64,000 nucleotides of DNA from Brevundimonas variabilis. Its GTDB lineage: Bacteria > Pseudomonadota > Alphaproteobacteria > Caulobacterales > Caulobacteraceae. Each line of letters opens with the position of its first letter. The first letter of the stretch is position 1. Location: the NCBI RefSeq assembly GCF_014199945.1, contig NZ_JACHOR010000006.1, positions 208,603 through 272,602 of the forward strand, given 5' to 3'. Position numbers and translations under genes: made by a program. Below the pieces are notes generated by a model. The model made no database searches, was not told the DNA's origin, and saw only the letters and a program-made list of their open reading frames with translations. Below are positions 8,464 to 17,480 of the stretch, in pieces.

Positions 8464-10386
8464 ATGACGCTGAGGCCAACCCTTGTGGCAGCCAATGCGC
8501 TGATCCTTGCGACCATGGTCTGCAGCAATGCCCTCGCACAGACCGGGACAGGACGGCAGCAGGAGGACCTCGACCGAGGCGCGGTGGCTGCGCCAGCCGC
8601 GAATGGTGGCATGCTGGTGAGCTGGCGACTGCGGGCGAGCGACGCGCCGGATCTGGCGTTTGACGTGTATCGCAATGGCCAGAAGGTGAACGTGGACCCC
8701 ATCACGACCAGCACCAATCTGGTCGATCCGAACGGACAACCGAACGACACCTATGACGTGCGCATAGTTTCCGAGGCGAGATCAGAAAAGGTCCAGAGCG
8801 CTCGGGCCGGGGGCTATCTGTCCATACCGCTGATGCAGCCGCCGGGCGGCACGACGCCAGCCGGAGAGGCCTATACCTACACCGCGAATGACGGCAGCGT
8901 CGGCGATCTCGACGGTGATGGTCGATACGAAATCGTGCTGAAGTGGGACCCTACCACCTCCAAAGACAATGCCTTTTCCGGCTATTCCGGCTCGGCACTG
9001 CTGGATGCCTACACCTTGGACGGCCGCAGGCTCTGGCGCATCGATCTGGGTCCCAATGTCCGGGCGGGTGCCCACTACACGCAATTTCTGGTCTTCGATT
9101 TCGATGGCGACGGACGCTCCGAAGTGGTCGCCAAGACTGCCGACGGCACGGTCGATGGCGAGGGCGTGATCATTGGCGACGCGGCCGCAGACTGGCGCGA
9201 GCGCGGCGGCGAGGCCCCGCAGTCCGACAGGACCGGTGCCGCAGTGAGGGCGGACGGTAGTCGTTATGCCGACTTGACCGGTCGCATCCTGAACGGTCCC
9301 GAGTTTCTGACCGTGTTCGACGGTCGGACAGGCCGAGCGCTTGCGACGGAGCCCTTCACGCCCGCCCGAGACCCCGAACACGCGAACCCGACGGCGGAGC
9401 AGCGAACGGCACGTTGGGGAGATGCCTACGGCAACCGATCCGACCGCTATCTGGCTGGCGTAGCCTTTCTGGACGGTGCGAGACCGAGCATCATCATGGG
9501 GCGAGGCTACTATGCCCGGACAACCGTCGCGGCCTGGGACTGGCGTGACGGCCGGCTGGCACAACGCTGGATGTTCGATACCGGCAGCGCGGATGACGCA
9601 TTTTCGGGACAGGGCAATCACCAGCTGAGTGTCGCCGATCTCGATGAGGATGGTCGCGACGAGATCGTCTACGGTTCCATGGCCATCGACGACGATGGTC
9701 GGGGACTTTGGAGCGCTCGACTGTTCCACGGAGACGCCATGCATCTGTCAGACCTGGACCCGTCGCGGCCCGGTCTCGAAAAGTTCGGCGTGCATGAGAG
9801 TCCGGGCCGGAACGGTGGCATCGGGTCGGCCATGCTGGACGCCCGCACCGGCGAAATACTGTGGAGCACACCCGCTGACAGGGACACGGGTCGCGGTGTC
9901 GCCATGGACATCGATCCGCGTCACCCGGGCGCCGAGGCCTGGGCCAGCGGGTCTGACATCCTTTACGATGTGAAAGGCCAACCGATAGGCCGTCGACCCC
10001 GACAGCAGAATTTCGGCATCTGGTGGGACGGCGACCTGCTGCGGGAACTGCTTGACGGGACCACGATCTCGAAGTGGAACTGGGATACGCAAGACGCGAG
10101 CCCGCTACTGACAGCTACCGGCGCAGCATCGAACAACGGCACAAAGGCAAACCCCGTGCTGTCCGCCGACATTCTCGGCGACTGGCGCGAGGAGTTGATC
10201 CTGCGGGCCGAGGACAACTCTGAACTGCGCATCTATCTGACGCCGCATCCGACCGACATCCGCATGATCACCCTGATGAGCGATCCCGTCTATCGGCTGG
10301 CGGTCGCCTGGCAGAACACAGCCTACAACCAGCCTCCGCATACTGGCTTCTATCTGGGGGACGGCATGGCTTTGCCGGCGAGGTGA
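8464..10386 (+). CDS. PL11 rhamnogalacturonan lyase
   Basis: This protein of 640 residues starts at an ATG with a strong GAGGAG site 7 nt upstream. It has a cleavable Sec signal ending near ALAQ. The sequence matches the YesW/YesX-type PL11 family, an eight-bladed beta-propeller. Repeated calcium-binding loops are visible (DLDGDGRYEIVLKW near 150, DFDGDGRSEVVAKTADGT near 220, DLDEDGRDEIVYG near 400), and so are the conserved FGIWWDGDLLRELLDG and ILGDWREELILR near the C-terminus. PL11 enzymes cleave the rhamnose-galacturonate bond of rhamnogalacturonan I by beta-elimination and need Ca2+. It is the first gene of a four-gene plus-strand operon whose members overlap by 4 nt. Endo- and exo-acting members exist, and I cannot tell which this is. 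Confidence 0.95.
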   Translation: MTLRPTLVAANALILATMVCSNALAQTGTGRQQEDLDRGAVAAPAANGGMLVSWRLRASDAPDLAFDVYRNGQKVNVDPITTSTNLVDPNGQPNDTYDVRIVSEARSEKVQSARAGGYLSIPLMQPPGGTTPAGEAYTYTANDGSVGDLDGDGRYEIVLKWDPTTSKDNAFSGYSGSALLDAYTLDGRRLWRIDLGPNVRAGAHYTQFLVFDFDGDGRSEVVAKTADGTVDGEGVIIGDAAADWRERGGEAPQSDRTGAAVRADGSRYADLTGRILNGPEFLTVFDGRTGRALATEPFTPARDPEHANPTAEQRTARWGDAYGNRSDRYLAGVAFLDGARPSIIMGRGYYARTTVAAWDWRDGRLAQRWMFDTGSADDAFSGQGNHQLSVADLDEDGRDEIVYGSMAIDDDGRGLWSARLFHGDAMHLSDLDPSRPGLEKFGVHESPGRNGGIGSAMLDARTGEILWSTPADRDTGRGVAMDIDPRHPGAEAWASGSDILYDVKGQPIGRRPRQQNFGIWWDGDLLRELLDGTTISKWNWDTQDASPLLTATGAASNNGTKANPVLSADILGDWREELILRAEDNSELRIYLTPHPTDIRMITLMSDPVYRLAVAWQNTAYNQPPHTGFYLGDGMALPAR

Positions 10387-11603
10387 AGATCGATGGACGT
10401 CTACTGTTGGCGATGGCAGCCGGTGTGATGGTCTATGCCTTGCCCGCAGTCGCTCAGACCCAACGGTTCGATCTGACCTCGGAGATCGCCCGCCCCGGCT
10501 GGCAAAGCGTTCGACCCGACGCGGTCTATGACCCGGCTTCCGGCTATGGGTTCGAACCGCGAGGCAACGGAGACACCCTGTTTTCGGTCGCCGTGCCCGA
10601 GGGCGACTATCGCGTGACGGTCTGGCCCGCGGACGACCGACCGATGACCGTATGGGCCGAAAGCCGACGACTGATGGTGCGGGACGCCGCAGGCCCGGCG
10701 CGGTTCACAATCAATGTCCGACGCCCCGAACTTGCAACTCTGCCCGACAATGCGCCGGGCGGAGAACGGGTCCGGCTCAAACCGCGCGAGCAAGGTTCGC
10801 GATCCTGGGACGACCGGTTGACACTGGGCCTGGACGGACCTGTCGCCAGGATCGAGATTGAGCCGGTTCAGGCGACGCGTCTCGTGCTGCTGGGTGACTC
10901 CACGGTCGCCGACCAGCCCGGTGGCGACTATGCCAGCTGGGGCCAGATGCTGCCCCGTTTCGTCGACGGCACGACATCCGTGGCCAATCACGCCGAGTCG
11001 GGCGAGACCCTCAAGTCCTTCATCACGGAACTGAGGCTGGACAAGGCACTCAGCCAGCTGCGGCCCGGCGACATCGTCCTTGTTCAGTTCGGCCACAACG
11101 ACTCCAAGGTCCAGTGGCCTCAGACCTACGCCGATGCAGCGACGACCTTTCGCAGCTACCTGCGGGTCTACATCGATGAAATCCGCAGGCGGGACGCTCG
11201 ACCCGTGCTGGTGACGTCACCCCATCGACGAACGTTCGATCCGGACGGGCATATCGTGAACAGCCACGGCGGCTATCCGGACGCCGTTCGCGCGGTCGCC
11301 GAAGAGCAGGGCGTGCCATTGATCGATCTCACGCTCGCCAGCGCCCGCCTGTATGAGGCGCTCGGGACCGATCGAGCACATCTGGCCTTCGCCGACAGTG
11401 GGCGAGACCGGACGCATCATAATGCCTATGGGGCCTATATGCTGGCCTGGGCAGTGGCTGATGGCCTTCGGGGTCTGGATGATCCCGTCGCCCAGGTCAT
11501 AACGGATGGTCCTCCGCTGGACCCTGATCATCCCCCCGGTCCGGAACACTTCACGCTGCGGCCCATGCTGTCGGTGGCAAGCGAAAAGCCTGCCGGATCA
11601 TGA
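10383..11603 (+). CDS. Rhamnogalacturonan acetylesterase, CE12 (SGNH fold)
   Basis: This protein of 406 residues starts at a GTG overlapping the PL11 stop (GTGA), so translation is probably coupled. It has a Sec signal ending near AVAQT. About 150 residues of beta-rich N-terminal region precede the SGNH domain. The catalytic blocks are clear: GDSTVADQPGG with the nucleophile Ser near 170, VQFGHND with the oxyanion Asn, and DRTHHNAYG carrying the Asp/His pair near 335. Block I is the form typical of rhamnogalacturonan acetylesterases (CE12). The enzyme would remove acetyl groups from galacturonate in rhamnogalacturonan I, opening it to the lyases encoded beside it. Confidence 0.92.
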   Translation: MKIDGRLLLAMAAGVMVYALPAVAQTQRFDLTSEIARPGWQSVRPDAVYDPASGYGFEPRGNGDTLFSVAVPEGDYRVTVWPADDRPMTVWAESRRLMVRDAAGPARFTINVRRPELATLPDNAPGGERVRLKPREQGSRSWDDRLTLGLDGPVARIEIEPVQATRLVLLGDSTVADQPGGDYASWGQMLPRFVDGTTSVANHAESGETLKSFITELRLDKALSQLRPGDIVLVQFGHNDSKVQWPQTYADAATTFRSYLRVYIDEIRRRDARPVLVTSPHRRTFDPDGHIVNSHGGYPDAVRAVAEEQGVPLIDLTLASARLYEALGTDRAHLAFADSGRDRTHHNAYGAYMLAWAVADGLRGLDDPVAQVITDGPPLDPDHPPGPEHFTLRPMLSVASEKPAGS

Positions 11604-12526
11604 TCTCAAGCGGTCTTCAGCAACGTCGGTCAGGGCGGTCGATCGGTCGTTGGCTCGTCATGTCCCTGGCCCTGTTCGGCACCAGTTCAGGATCGGGCGC
11701 CGCCGCACAGGAAAGCGAGTCTGATCCTCACCGCTATGTGCTGACCTCATTTGCCAACGGCAATGCCCGGGCGATGAGTGTGTATACATCCAACGACGCC
11801 GCCACGTTCACGCCGCTGGCGCTCGCCGTCTACAGTCCGCCTACAGGGTTGATCCGCGACCCCAGCATCATCCGACACTCCGACGGCTGGTATCATGTGG
11901 TCTATACAACGGACTGGAACGGTTCGGAGATCGGCTTCGCCCGCAGCCGCGACCTCTTGCACTGGGAGTACCAGAAGAACCTGCATCTCCCGCTGGACGG
12001 CATCACCAATGCCTGGGCTCCGGAGTGGTTTGTCGACCTGGATGGTTCAACCCACATCGTCGTCTCGCTGTCGCGCAGCGGCACCGGGGGACCGTTCGTC
12101 CCGCACCTGATGACAGCCCTCGACAGAGACCTGGGCGGCTGGGGCCCGCCGCGCCCGATGCAGGGCCTGGGGCCCAACGCCATCGACACCTTCATTGTGC
12201 ATCATGACGGCCGCTATCAGGCCTTCGTCAAGAACGAGACGACCAAGCTGATCGAACGCGCCACCGCTTCTTCACTGGAAGGACCCTGGACGCATGTCGG
12301 AACGGGAGACTGGGCTGGCTGGGGGTCGTGGACCGAGGGTCCTGCTCTCGTGCGTCGTCCCGATGGTGGATGGCGCATCTACTTCGACGAATATGTAGAG
12401 CGGCGTTACTGGTACAGTGACAGCGACGACCTCGTCCAATGGACCCCGCGCCGGGAACTGGTCGGACTGTCCGGCACCGTCCGCCATTTCACGGTGCTGA
12501 AACAGACGCCGTCAGAGGCGCCGTGA
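11600..12526 (+). CDS. GH43-family glycosidase (arabinosidase/galactosidase-like)
   Basis: This 308-residue exported protein starts at an ATG overlapping the previous stop (ATGA). After a signal peptide ending near GAAAQ it is a single five-bladed beta-propeller. Family features visible are RDPSIIRHSDGWYHVVYTT with the base Asp (about 90-105), AWAPEWFVD (about 137) and WTEGPALVRRPDG with the likely acid Glu near 245. GH43 enzymes usually act on alpha-L-arabinofuranosides, beta-xylosides or beta-1,3-galactans. In this operon, trimming arabinan or galactan side chains of rhamnogalacturonan I is the likely job. The subfamily, and therefore the exact substrate, is not resolved. Confidence 0.85.
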   Translation: MISSGLQQRRSGRSIGRWLVMSLALFGTSSGSGAAAQESESDPHRYVLTSFANGNARAMSVYTSNDAATFTPLALAVYSPPTGLIRDPSIIRHSDGWYHVVYTTDWNGSEIGFARSRDLLHWEYQKNLHLPLDGITNAWAPEWFVDLDGSTHIVVSLSRSGTGGPFVPHLMTALDRDLGGWGPPRPMQGLGPNAIDTFIVHHDGRYQAFVKNETTKLIERATASSLEGPWTHVGTGDWAGWGSWTEGPALVRRPDGGWRIYFDEYVERRYWYSDSDDLVQWTPRRELVGLSGTVRHFTVLKQTPSEAP

Positions 12527-13302
12527 CCGGGCTGGCCCGTCTAGCTGCAGTAACGGCCGTGATGACAGGGTTCGTGCTGTCGTCCTGTACGACCTTCCCA
12601 GGGGGCCCCATGAGCAGCCCATCGGTCGAAGCCGTCTCCGGGAGGCTGATCCACACCGACGATTTCAGGTCGGGGCTGTCCCTTTGGGCTGTCGATCTGG
12701 AGCGAGGCGGGCGCGTGGAAGCCAAGGCCGGCGCGATGCATATCGATGTGCCGGCGGGTGCAACGGTCTGGTTCCGGACAGCGCTGCAGGGCCCCGTCAT
12801 GATCGAGTATCAGGCCGTGGCTGTCGATGAAGGCGGAGCCAACGATCGCGTCAGCGACCTGAATGCGTTCTGGATGGCCACTGACCCGTCCAGAACGGAC
12901 GGTATTCCGTTTCCGCGCTCAGGCGCATTCGCAAGCTATGACACCCTGCTGACCTACTATGTGGGCCAGGGTGGCAATGGCAACACGACGACCCGTATGC
13001 GCCGTTATGTCGGCGAGGCGGCAAACCGGCCCTTGCTTGCAGGCCACGACCTGTCCGGTTCGGAGGACCTGCTCCGACCCAATGTCGTGCAGAGGGTTCG
13101 TCTGGTGGCGGACGGGCATCGGATCGAATACTGGCGCGATGGTCGACGGGTGTTCCGGATGGATGATCCGACCCCGTACCGCAGAGGCTGGTTCGGGATT
13201 CGCACAACGGCCAGCCATCTAAGGATCAGCCAGTTCAGGGTCTACGCCTTGACCCCTGCCGAAAGCATGCGCCAACCCGAGGCCTCAATCCATCAACGTT
13301 GA
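12523..13302 (+). CDS. DUF6250 domain lipoprotein
   Basis: I start this 259-residue protein at a GTG that overlaps the GH43 stop (GTGA), because it begins right before a lipoprotein signal. The hydrophobic stretch runs into LSSC, with the lipidated Cys near residue 22. The rest is a beta-sandwich-like domain (ATVWFRTALQGPVMIEYQ, FWMATDP, WRDGRRVFRMDDP, RGWFGIRTTASHLRI) recognisable as DUF6250. That family occurs in polysaccharide-degradation loci and resembles concanavalin-like sugar-binding folds. No catalytic role can be stated. As the last gene of the lyase-esterase-GH43 operon it probably binds or degrades a pectin fragment at the membrane. Its stop overlaps the stop of the convergent rhaM gene by 10 nt. 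Confidence 0.75.
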   Translation: MTGLARLAAVTAVMTGFVLSSCTTFPGGPMSSPSVEAVSGRLIHTDDFRSGLSLWAVDLERGGRVEAKAGAMHIDVPAGATVWFRTALQGPVMIEYQAVAVDEGGANDRVSDLNAFWMATDPSRTDGIPFPRSGAFASYDTLLTYYVGQGGNGNTTTRMRRYVGEAANRPLLAGHDLSGSEDLLRPNVVQRVRLVADGHRIEYWRDGRRVFRMDDPTPYRRGWFGIRTTASHLRISQFRVYALTPAESMRQPEASIHQR

Positions 13303-13637
13303 TCCGCAATGCCCAGGCGAAACACGGGCTGGAGATCGACCTGGGTCGGCACATTGTCCGGACCCGTTTCCATGATGTCGGCCATCATGGCCCACCAGTC
13401 CTGCATGATCTGTGTTCGCGGCAGCTCATCCATACTGTGATCGACCCGTCGGGTAAGAACGGCAAACAGGGCATCGCTCACGGGATCAAGGAAGATCCTA
13501 TAGTCCACCACCCCTGCTGCGATCAGCGCGTTCGAGAGGTCTGGCCAGATCTCATCGTGGCGGCGGCGGTATTCTTCGGCCTGCCCCGAATTCATGGTCA
13601 TCCGGAAGGCGACCGTCTCGACGGCAGGGGCGCTCAT
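13293..13637 (-). CDS. rhaM: L-rhamnose mutarotase
   Basis: This 114-residue cytoplasmic protein carries the family pattern FRMTMNSGQAEEYRRRHDEIWPDL, with conserved His and Glu-Trp-type residues, followed by DYRIFLDPVSDALFAVL and MQDWWAMMADIME. It matches the RhaM/YiiL family, which speeds interconversion of the alpha and beta anomers of L-rhamnose so that the dehydrogenase receives its preferred form. Its start overlaps the end of the upstream dehydrogenase gene by 4 nt. It belongs to the minus-strand unit iclR-dehydrogenase-mutarotase. Confidence 0.92.
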   Translation of the reverse strand: MSAPAVETVAFRMTMNSGQAEEYRRRHDEIWPDLSNALIAAGVVDYRIFLDPVSDALFAVLTRRVDHSMDELPRTQIMQDWWAMMADIMETGPDNVPTQVDLQPVFRLGIADQR

Positions 13638-14395
13638 TGCAGGTTCACGAAGGCACCGCCATCGACGAGCAGCGCTGCGCCCGTGACGTAGCGCGCCATG
13701 TCCGACGCGAGAAAGACGATCGGGCCCGCAAGATCGTCAGGCTCGCCCAGCCGTCCCAGCGGGATTCGGCCGGCCATGTATTCGCGCTTCTTCGGATCGG
13801 CCAAATCCTCGCGGTTGATGTCGGTCTCGATCGTGCCCGGCAGGACGGAGTTGCAGCGAATGCCGTGCGGGCCCAACGCAATGGCGCAGGACTGCATGAG
13901 AGAATGCACGCCCGCCTTTGTCGGGGTGTAGTGCGTCTGCATTCCGCCCCCTACTAGGGCGCTGATGGACGAAACCGCAATCAGGGCCCCGCCGCGCCCC
14001 TGATCAACCATCCGGTTGGCTGCCGCCTGGGTCATGTACCAGGCTCCGTGCAGGTTCACGCGCAATGTCCGGTCGAGCACTTCCAGCGGCATGTCCAGAA
14101 AGCTGTGGAATGGACAGATGCCGGCGTTGCTGACGAACACATCAACAGAGCCAAAGGCATCGACGGCAGCCTGGACAAAGATGGGAGCCTGAGCCGGGTC
14201 CGAGACGTCCCCCCGCACGGCGATCGCGCGCAGTCCCAGGGCTTCGATTTCCGCGACCGCGCTGTCTGCACCCTCGCGATCATTCAGATAGTTGATTGCG
14301 ACGTTGGCGCCATGCCGTGCACAGCCGATGGCGGCCGCCCGTCCGATGCCACCCGAGGCCCCTGTGATCAGGACGGTCTTTCCTTCGAGCAGCAT
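13634..14395 (-). CDS. L-rhamnose 1-dehydrogenase (SDR family)
   Basis: This 253-residue short-chain dehydrogenase has the nucleotide-binding TGASGGIG at residues 11-18, NAGICP near 90, the catalytic Ser in AVSSIS near 140, and YTPTKAG supplying Tyr and Lys near 157. The C-terminal LVDGGAFVNL is typical of the family. It sits between rhaM and iclR and opposite the rest of the non-phosphorylated rhamnose pathway. The likely reaction is therefore NAD(P)-dependent oxidation of L-rhamnose to L-rhamnono-lactone (the LRA1 step). SDR sequence alone does not fix the substrate; context makes it convincing. It lies 14 nt downstream of iclR. Confidence 0.85.
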   Translation of the reverse strand: MLLEGKTVLITGASGGIGRAAAIGCARHGANVAINYLNDREGADSAVAEIEALGLRAIAVRGDVSDPAQAPIFVQAAVDAFGSVDVFVSNAGICPFHSFLDMPLEVLDRTLRVNLHGAWYMTQAAANRMVDQGRGGALIAVSSISALVGGGMQTHYTPTKAGVHSLMQSCAIALGPHGIRCNSVLPGTIETDINREDLADPKKREYMAGRIPLGRLGEPDDLAGPIVFLASDMARYVTGAALLVDGGAFVNLQ

Positions 14396-14409
14396 GGGGC
14401 CTCCGGTTG

Positions 14410-15255
14410 CTAGGGTCGCGTGGAACGCTTGGAATGCGGTGCGCTGTCAGTCGACGCATCTTCACGCCAACCCAGCTCACGGCTGATGGCATAGGCGGTT
14501 TCGCGGACCTGATGGGGCAACGAGGCCATGCGGCGATCGTCCATATACTGTGCCGCACTGGACAGACTGATTGCCCCGACGATGCGACCGGCGACATCGC
14601 GGATGGGCGCCGCCACGCAGCGGATCCGGTCCTCGTTCTCCTCGAGGTCGAAGGCATGGCCGGCTTCCGCATAGTCTCGCATCCGGTTCAGCCAGGTTTC
14701 CCGATCCACGGCACTGCGGCTGATCGCTTCTTCGGTGTCGAACATCTCGGCCCAGCGGACTTCGGTTTCATCCAGAAGCAGGGCCTTGCCGAGACCGGTG
14801 GATCGAAGAGGCTGGCGTTCGCCGACGCGCGAACTGATCTCGATCCTGCGCCGACCCGGGATCTTGTCCAGATAGAGGGCCCGACCCTTGTCCAGCACAC
14901 CGAGATGGAGCGTATCTTCCGTCACGGCGGCCAGAGCCTCGAGATAGGGCCTGGCGACCCGCGGCAGGTCCTTCTGCTGCTGCGCCTTGAACCCGAGCTC
15001 GAGCAGTTTCGGCCCCAGGACGTAGCCTTCGCGCGGCAGGAAATTCAGGTACTGCCGCTCGACGAGGGCCGCGGCCAATCGGTGCGTCGTGCTGCGCGTC
15101 AACCCGAGCCGGGTGGCCAATTCCGCCAGACCGATGACACCGTCCGACACAGCCTCAATGACGTCCAGCCCGCGCAGCAGCGTCTGGCTGCTGGACGATT
15201 TGCCCGCGCCCTGCCCCTCGCCGGCCTCTAACTGTGTTGACGCCGATATTCTCAT
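14410..15255 (-). CDS. IclR-family transcriptional regulator of the rhamnose/pectin locus
   Basis: The chosen ATG at 15255 has AGGA 9 nt upstream and gives 281 residues. Longer in-frame starts would read through the operator-like palindrome at 15269-15285. The N-terminal winged helix-turn-helix (about 30-85: LRGLDVIEAVSD, GLAELATRLGLTRSTTHRLAAALVERQYL) is followed by the IclR effector-binding domain (RPYLEALAAVTEDTLHLGVLDKG, PLRSTGLGKALL, VAAPIRDVAGRIVGAISLS). The gene is divergent from the L-rhamnonate dehydratase operon, with two palindromes in the gap. IclR proteins commonly bind a pathway intermediate. Here rhamnonate, a keto-deoxy acid or a pectin product is plausible but unproven. Confidence 0.92.
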   Translation of the reverse strand: MRISASTQLEAGEGQGAGKSSSSQTLLRGLDVIEAVSDGVIGLAELATRLGLTRSTTHRLAAALVERQYLNFLPREGYVLGPKLLELGFKAQQQKDLPRVARPYLEALAAVTEDTLHLGVLDKGRALYLDKIPGRRRIEISSRVGERQPLRSTGLGKALLLDETEVRWAEMFDTEEAISRSAVDRETWLNRMRDYAEAGHAFDLEENEDRIRCVAAPIRDVAGRIVGAISLSSAAQYMDDRRMASLPHQVRETAYAISRELGWREDASTDSAPHSKRSTRP

Positions 15256-15268
15256 CTCGTAACGTCCT

Positions 15269-15285
15269 ATTTCATATGTTGACAC
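15269..15285. promoter_or_regulatory. Candidate IclR operator next to iclR start
   Basis: ATTTCA-TATGT-TGACAC matches the perfect repeat at 8366-8382 in 10 of 12 arm positions. It lies 14 nt upstream of the iclR start codon, which suggests autoregulation. Confidence 0.6.
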
Positions 15286-15376
15286 GACGCACAAGCGTTG
15301 GGCCTGTGAGTTGTAGGGGATCCGGACATGCCAGCTCGTACAGATGTTGACGCGCTCGCCGAGTCGCAGACCCTTA

Positions 15377-15393
15377 ATCTCATATATTGACAT
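15377..15393. promoter_or_regulatory. Candidate IclR operator upstream of L-rhamnonate dehydratase
   Basis: ATCTCA-TATAT-TGACAT matches the perfect repeat at 8366-8382 in 11 of 12 arm positions. It lies 17 nt before the dehydratase ATG, with its centre 108 bp from the companion site at 15269-15285. Its TTGACA is too close to the start codon to be a -35 box, so an operator role fits better. Confidence 0.65.
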
Positions 15394-15410
15394 CCGGAGA
15401 CCACGCCGCA

Positions 15411-16589
15411 ATGGCCTTTCCCCTGATCCGTCACGTGCGGGCCTTTGTCGTTCGCGGTGGCGGGGCTGATTATCACGACCAGGGCGAAGGCCACTGGATC
15501 GACGACCACATCGCCACGCCCATGTCGCGCTATCCCGAGTACCGGCAAAGTCGCCAGAGTTTCGGCATCAATGTGCTGGGCACCCTCGTCGTCGAGATCG
15601 AGGCCATGGACGGGACGATCGGTTTCGCCGTGACGACGGGCGGTGAGCCAGCCGCCTATATCGTGGAGAAGCACCTCGCCCGTTTCCTCGAAGGCCGGGC
15701 TCCCAACGAGATCGAGAAGATCTGGGACCAGATGTATTTCTCGACCCAGTACTACGGTCGCAAGGGACTGGTCGTGAACGCGATCAGCGGTGTCGATCTG
15801 GCGCTCTGGGACCTGATGGGCAAGCTTCGGGGCGAGCCCGTGCACCACCTGCTGGGAGGAGCGGTGCGTGACGAACTGACCTTCTATGCCACCGGCGCGC
15901 GCCCGGACCTGGCGAAGTCGCTGGGTTTCATCGGGGGCAAGATGCCGCTTCACCACGGGCCGGCTGAAGGCGAAGAGGGGATGCGCAAGAACATCGAGGA
16001 ACTGGCGACGATGCGCGATCGCGTCGGCGAGGACTTCTGGCTGATGTTCGACTGCTGGATGTCTCTGGATCTCAACTACGCAACCCGGCTGGCGCACAAG
16101 GCCCATGAGTACGGTCTGAAATGGATCGAGGAGGCGCTCAGCCCGGACGACTACTGGGGCTATCGCGACCTCAAGGCCAATGCTCCCAAGGGGATGCTGG
16201 TCACGACCGGCGAACACGAAGCCACCCGCTGGGGCTTCCGCATGCTGCTGGAGATGGACTGCTGCGACATCATCCAGCCTGACGTCGGCTGGTGCGGTGG
16301 CATGACCGAACTGATCAAGATCTCGGCCCTGGCGGACGCGCGAGGCGTGATGGTCATCCCGCACGGCTCGAGCGTCTACAGCTACCATTTCGTCGTGACG
16401 CGCCATAACAGCCCGTTCGCCGAGTTCCTGATGATGGCACCCAAGGCCGACAAGGTCGTCCCGATGTTCCAGCCTCTGCTGATGCGTGAGCCCGTGCCGG
16501 TCAACGGCAGGCTGAAGGTGCCCGACACGCCCGGTTTCGGGGTGACGCTGAATCCCGATGTCCCGCTTCATCGCCCCTACACCCACTGA
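15411..16589 (+). CDS. L-rhamnonate dehydratase (enolase superfamily)
   Basis: I use the ATG at 15411 (GGAG 12 nt upstream), giving 392 residues; an upstream TTG would start inside the operator. The protein is a mandelate racemase/enolase-type enzyme. Metal-ligand segments are visible as [28 protein letters not shown] and [12 protein letters not shown], and [15 protein letters not shown] holds the catalytic His. The motif set and length fit L-rhamnonate dehydratase, which removes water from L-rhamnonate to give 2-keto-3-deoxy-L-rhamnonate (LRA3 step). It is the first gene of the plus-strand catabolic operon, divergent from iclR. Confidence 0.93.
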   Translation: MAFPLIRHVRAFVVRGGGADYHDQGEGHWIDDHIATPMSRYPEYRQSRQSFGINVLGTLVVEIEAMDGTIGFAVTTGGEPAAYIVEKHLARFLEGRAPNEIEKIWDQMYFSTQYYGRKGLVVNAISGVDLALWDLMGKLRGEPVHHLLGGAVRDELTFYATGARPDLAKSLGFIGGKMPLHHGPAEGEEGMRKNIEELATMRDRVGEDFWLMFDCWMSLDLNYATRLAHKAHEYGLKWIEEALSPDDYWGYRDLKANAPKGMLVTTGEHEATRWGFRMLLEMDCCDIIQPDVGWCGGMTELIKISALADARGVMVIPHGSSVYSYHFVVTRHNSPFAEFLMMAPKADKVVPMFQPLLMREPVPVNGRLKVPDTPGFGVTLNPDVPLHRPYTH

Positions 16590-16607
16590 ACCGTCCGGAC
16601 ACCGTCG

Positions 16608-17480
16608 ATGAAACTGTTGCGTTACGGGCCGAAGGGCCATGAAAAGCCGGGCCTGCTGGACGACAGCGGTGGGATCCGCGACCTGTCAGGGCAGGTCACC
16701 GACATCACCCCCGATCTGATCCACGGCGAAGGGCTGTCGCGGCTGATGCAGATCGACCCGGCTTCCCTGCCGGTTGTCGAAGGCCCAGTCCGCCATGGCG
16801 TGCCGCTCAGCGGCAGCCGGAAATTCATTGCCATTGGCCTGAATTTCGCGGACCACGCCGCCGAGTCGGGCCTGCCCGAACCCTCCGAGCCTGTCATCTT
16901 CATGAAGGCCATCAGCTGCCTGAGTGGTCCGGATGACGATGTCGTGATCCCGCGCGGCTCGCTGAAGACGGATTGGGAAGTCGAACTGGGCATCGTGATC
17001 GGAAAGCCGGCTTCCTACGTCGAACTGCCCGATGCCCTGGACCATGTCGCCGGCTACGTCCTGATCAACGACGTGTCGGAACGCGCCTATCAGATCGAAC
17101 GCGGCGGCACCTGGGACAAGGGCAAGGGGTGCGACACCTTTGGCCCTGTTGGTCCCTGGCTGGTCACCTCGGACGAGGTGGCGGACGTCCAGAATCTGGA
17201 CATGTGGCTGGACCTGAATGGCAAGCGGATGCAGACCGGCAATACCCGGACCATGATCTTCGGCGTCGCAGAGATCGTATCCTACGTCAGCCATTTCATG
17301 ACGCTAGAGCCCGGCGACCTGATCACCACCGGTACCCCGCCCGGGGTTGGCCTTGGCCAGAAGCCCGAGCCCCTTTACCTCAAACCCGGCGACGTTATGC
17401 GACTGGGCATCGAGGGGCTCGGAGAACAATCACAGACCGTGGTGCCCTGGCGCGCCGCTGGATCGGGAGATGTCGCGTGA
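16608..17480 (+). CDS. 2,4-diketo-3-deoxy-L-rhamnonate hydrolase (FAH family)
   Basis: This 290-residue member of the fumarylacetoacetate hydrolase family has the conserved substrate and metal regions ISCLSGPDDDVVIPRGS, DWEVELGIVIGK, ERGGTWDKGKGCDTFGPVGPW and LEPGDLITTGTPPGVG. In the diketo-hydrolase branch of non-phosphorylated rhamnose catabolism (LRA6) such an enzyme splits 2,4-diketo-3-deoxy-L-rhamnonate into pyruvate and L-lactate. The specific assignment rests on its place between the dehydratase and the SDR dehydrogenase genes. Its stop overlaps the next GTG start. Confidence 0.87.
   Translation: MKLLRYGPKGHEKPGLLDDSGGIRDLSGQVTDITPDLIHGEGLSRLMQIDPASLPVVEGPVRHGVPLSGSRKFIAIGLNFADHAAESGLPEPSEPVIFMKAISCLSGPDDDVVIPRGSLKTDWEVELGIVIGKPASYVELPDALDHVAGYVLINDVSERAYQIERGGTWDKGKGCDTFGPVGPWLVTSDEVADVQNLDMWLDLNGKRMQTGNTRTMIFGVAEIVSYVSHFMTLEPGDLITTGTPPGVGLGQKPEPLYLKPGDVMRLGIEGLGEQSQTVVPWRAAGSGDVA

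Noticed and set aside
15387..15392. TTGACA as a -35 promoter box before L-rhamnonate dehydratase
   Set aside because: It is only 18 nt before the start codon, so transcription would begin inside the gene; it is better read as half of the palindrome.
15267..16640. Minus-strand open frame of 457 codons opposite L-rhamnonate dehydratase
   Set aside because: It covers the dehydratase in antisense, and its start overlaps the FAH hydrolase gene; no recognisable motif.
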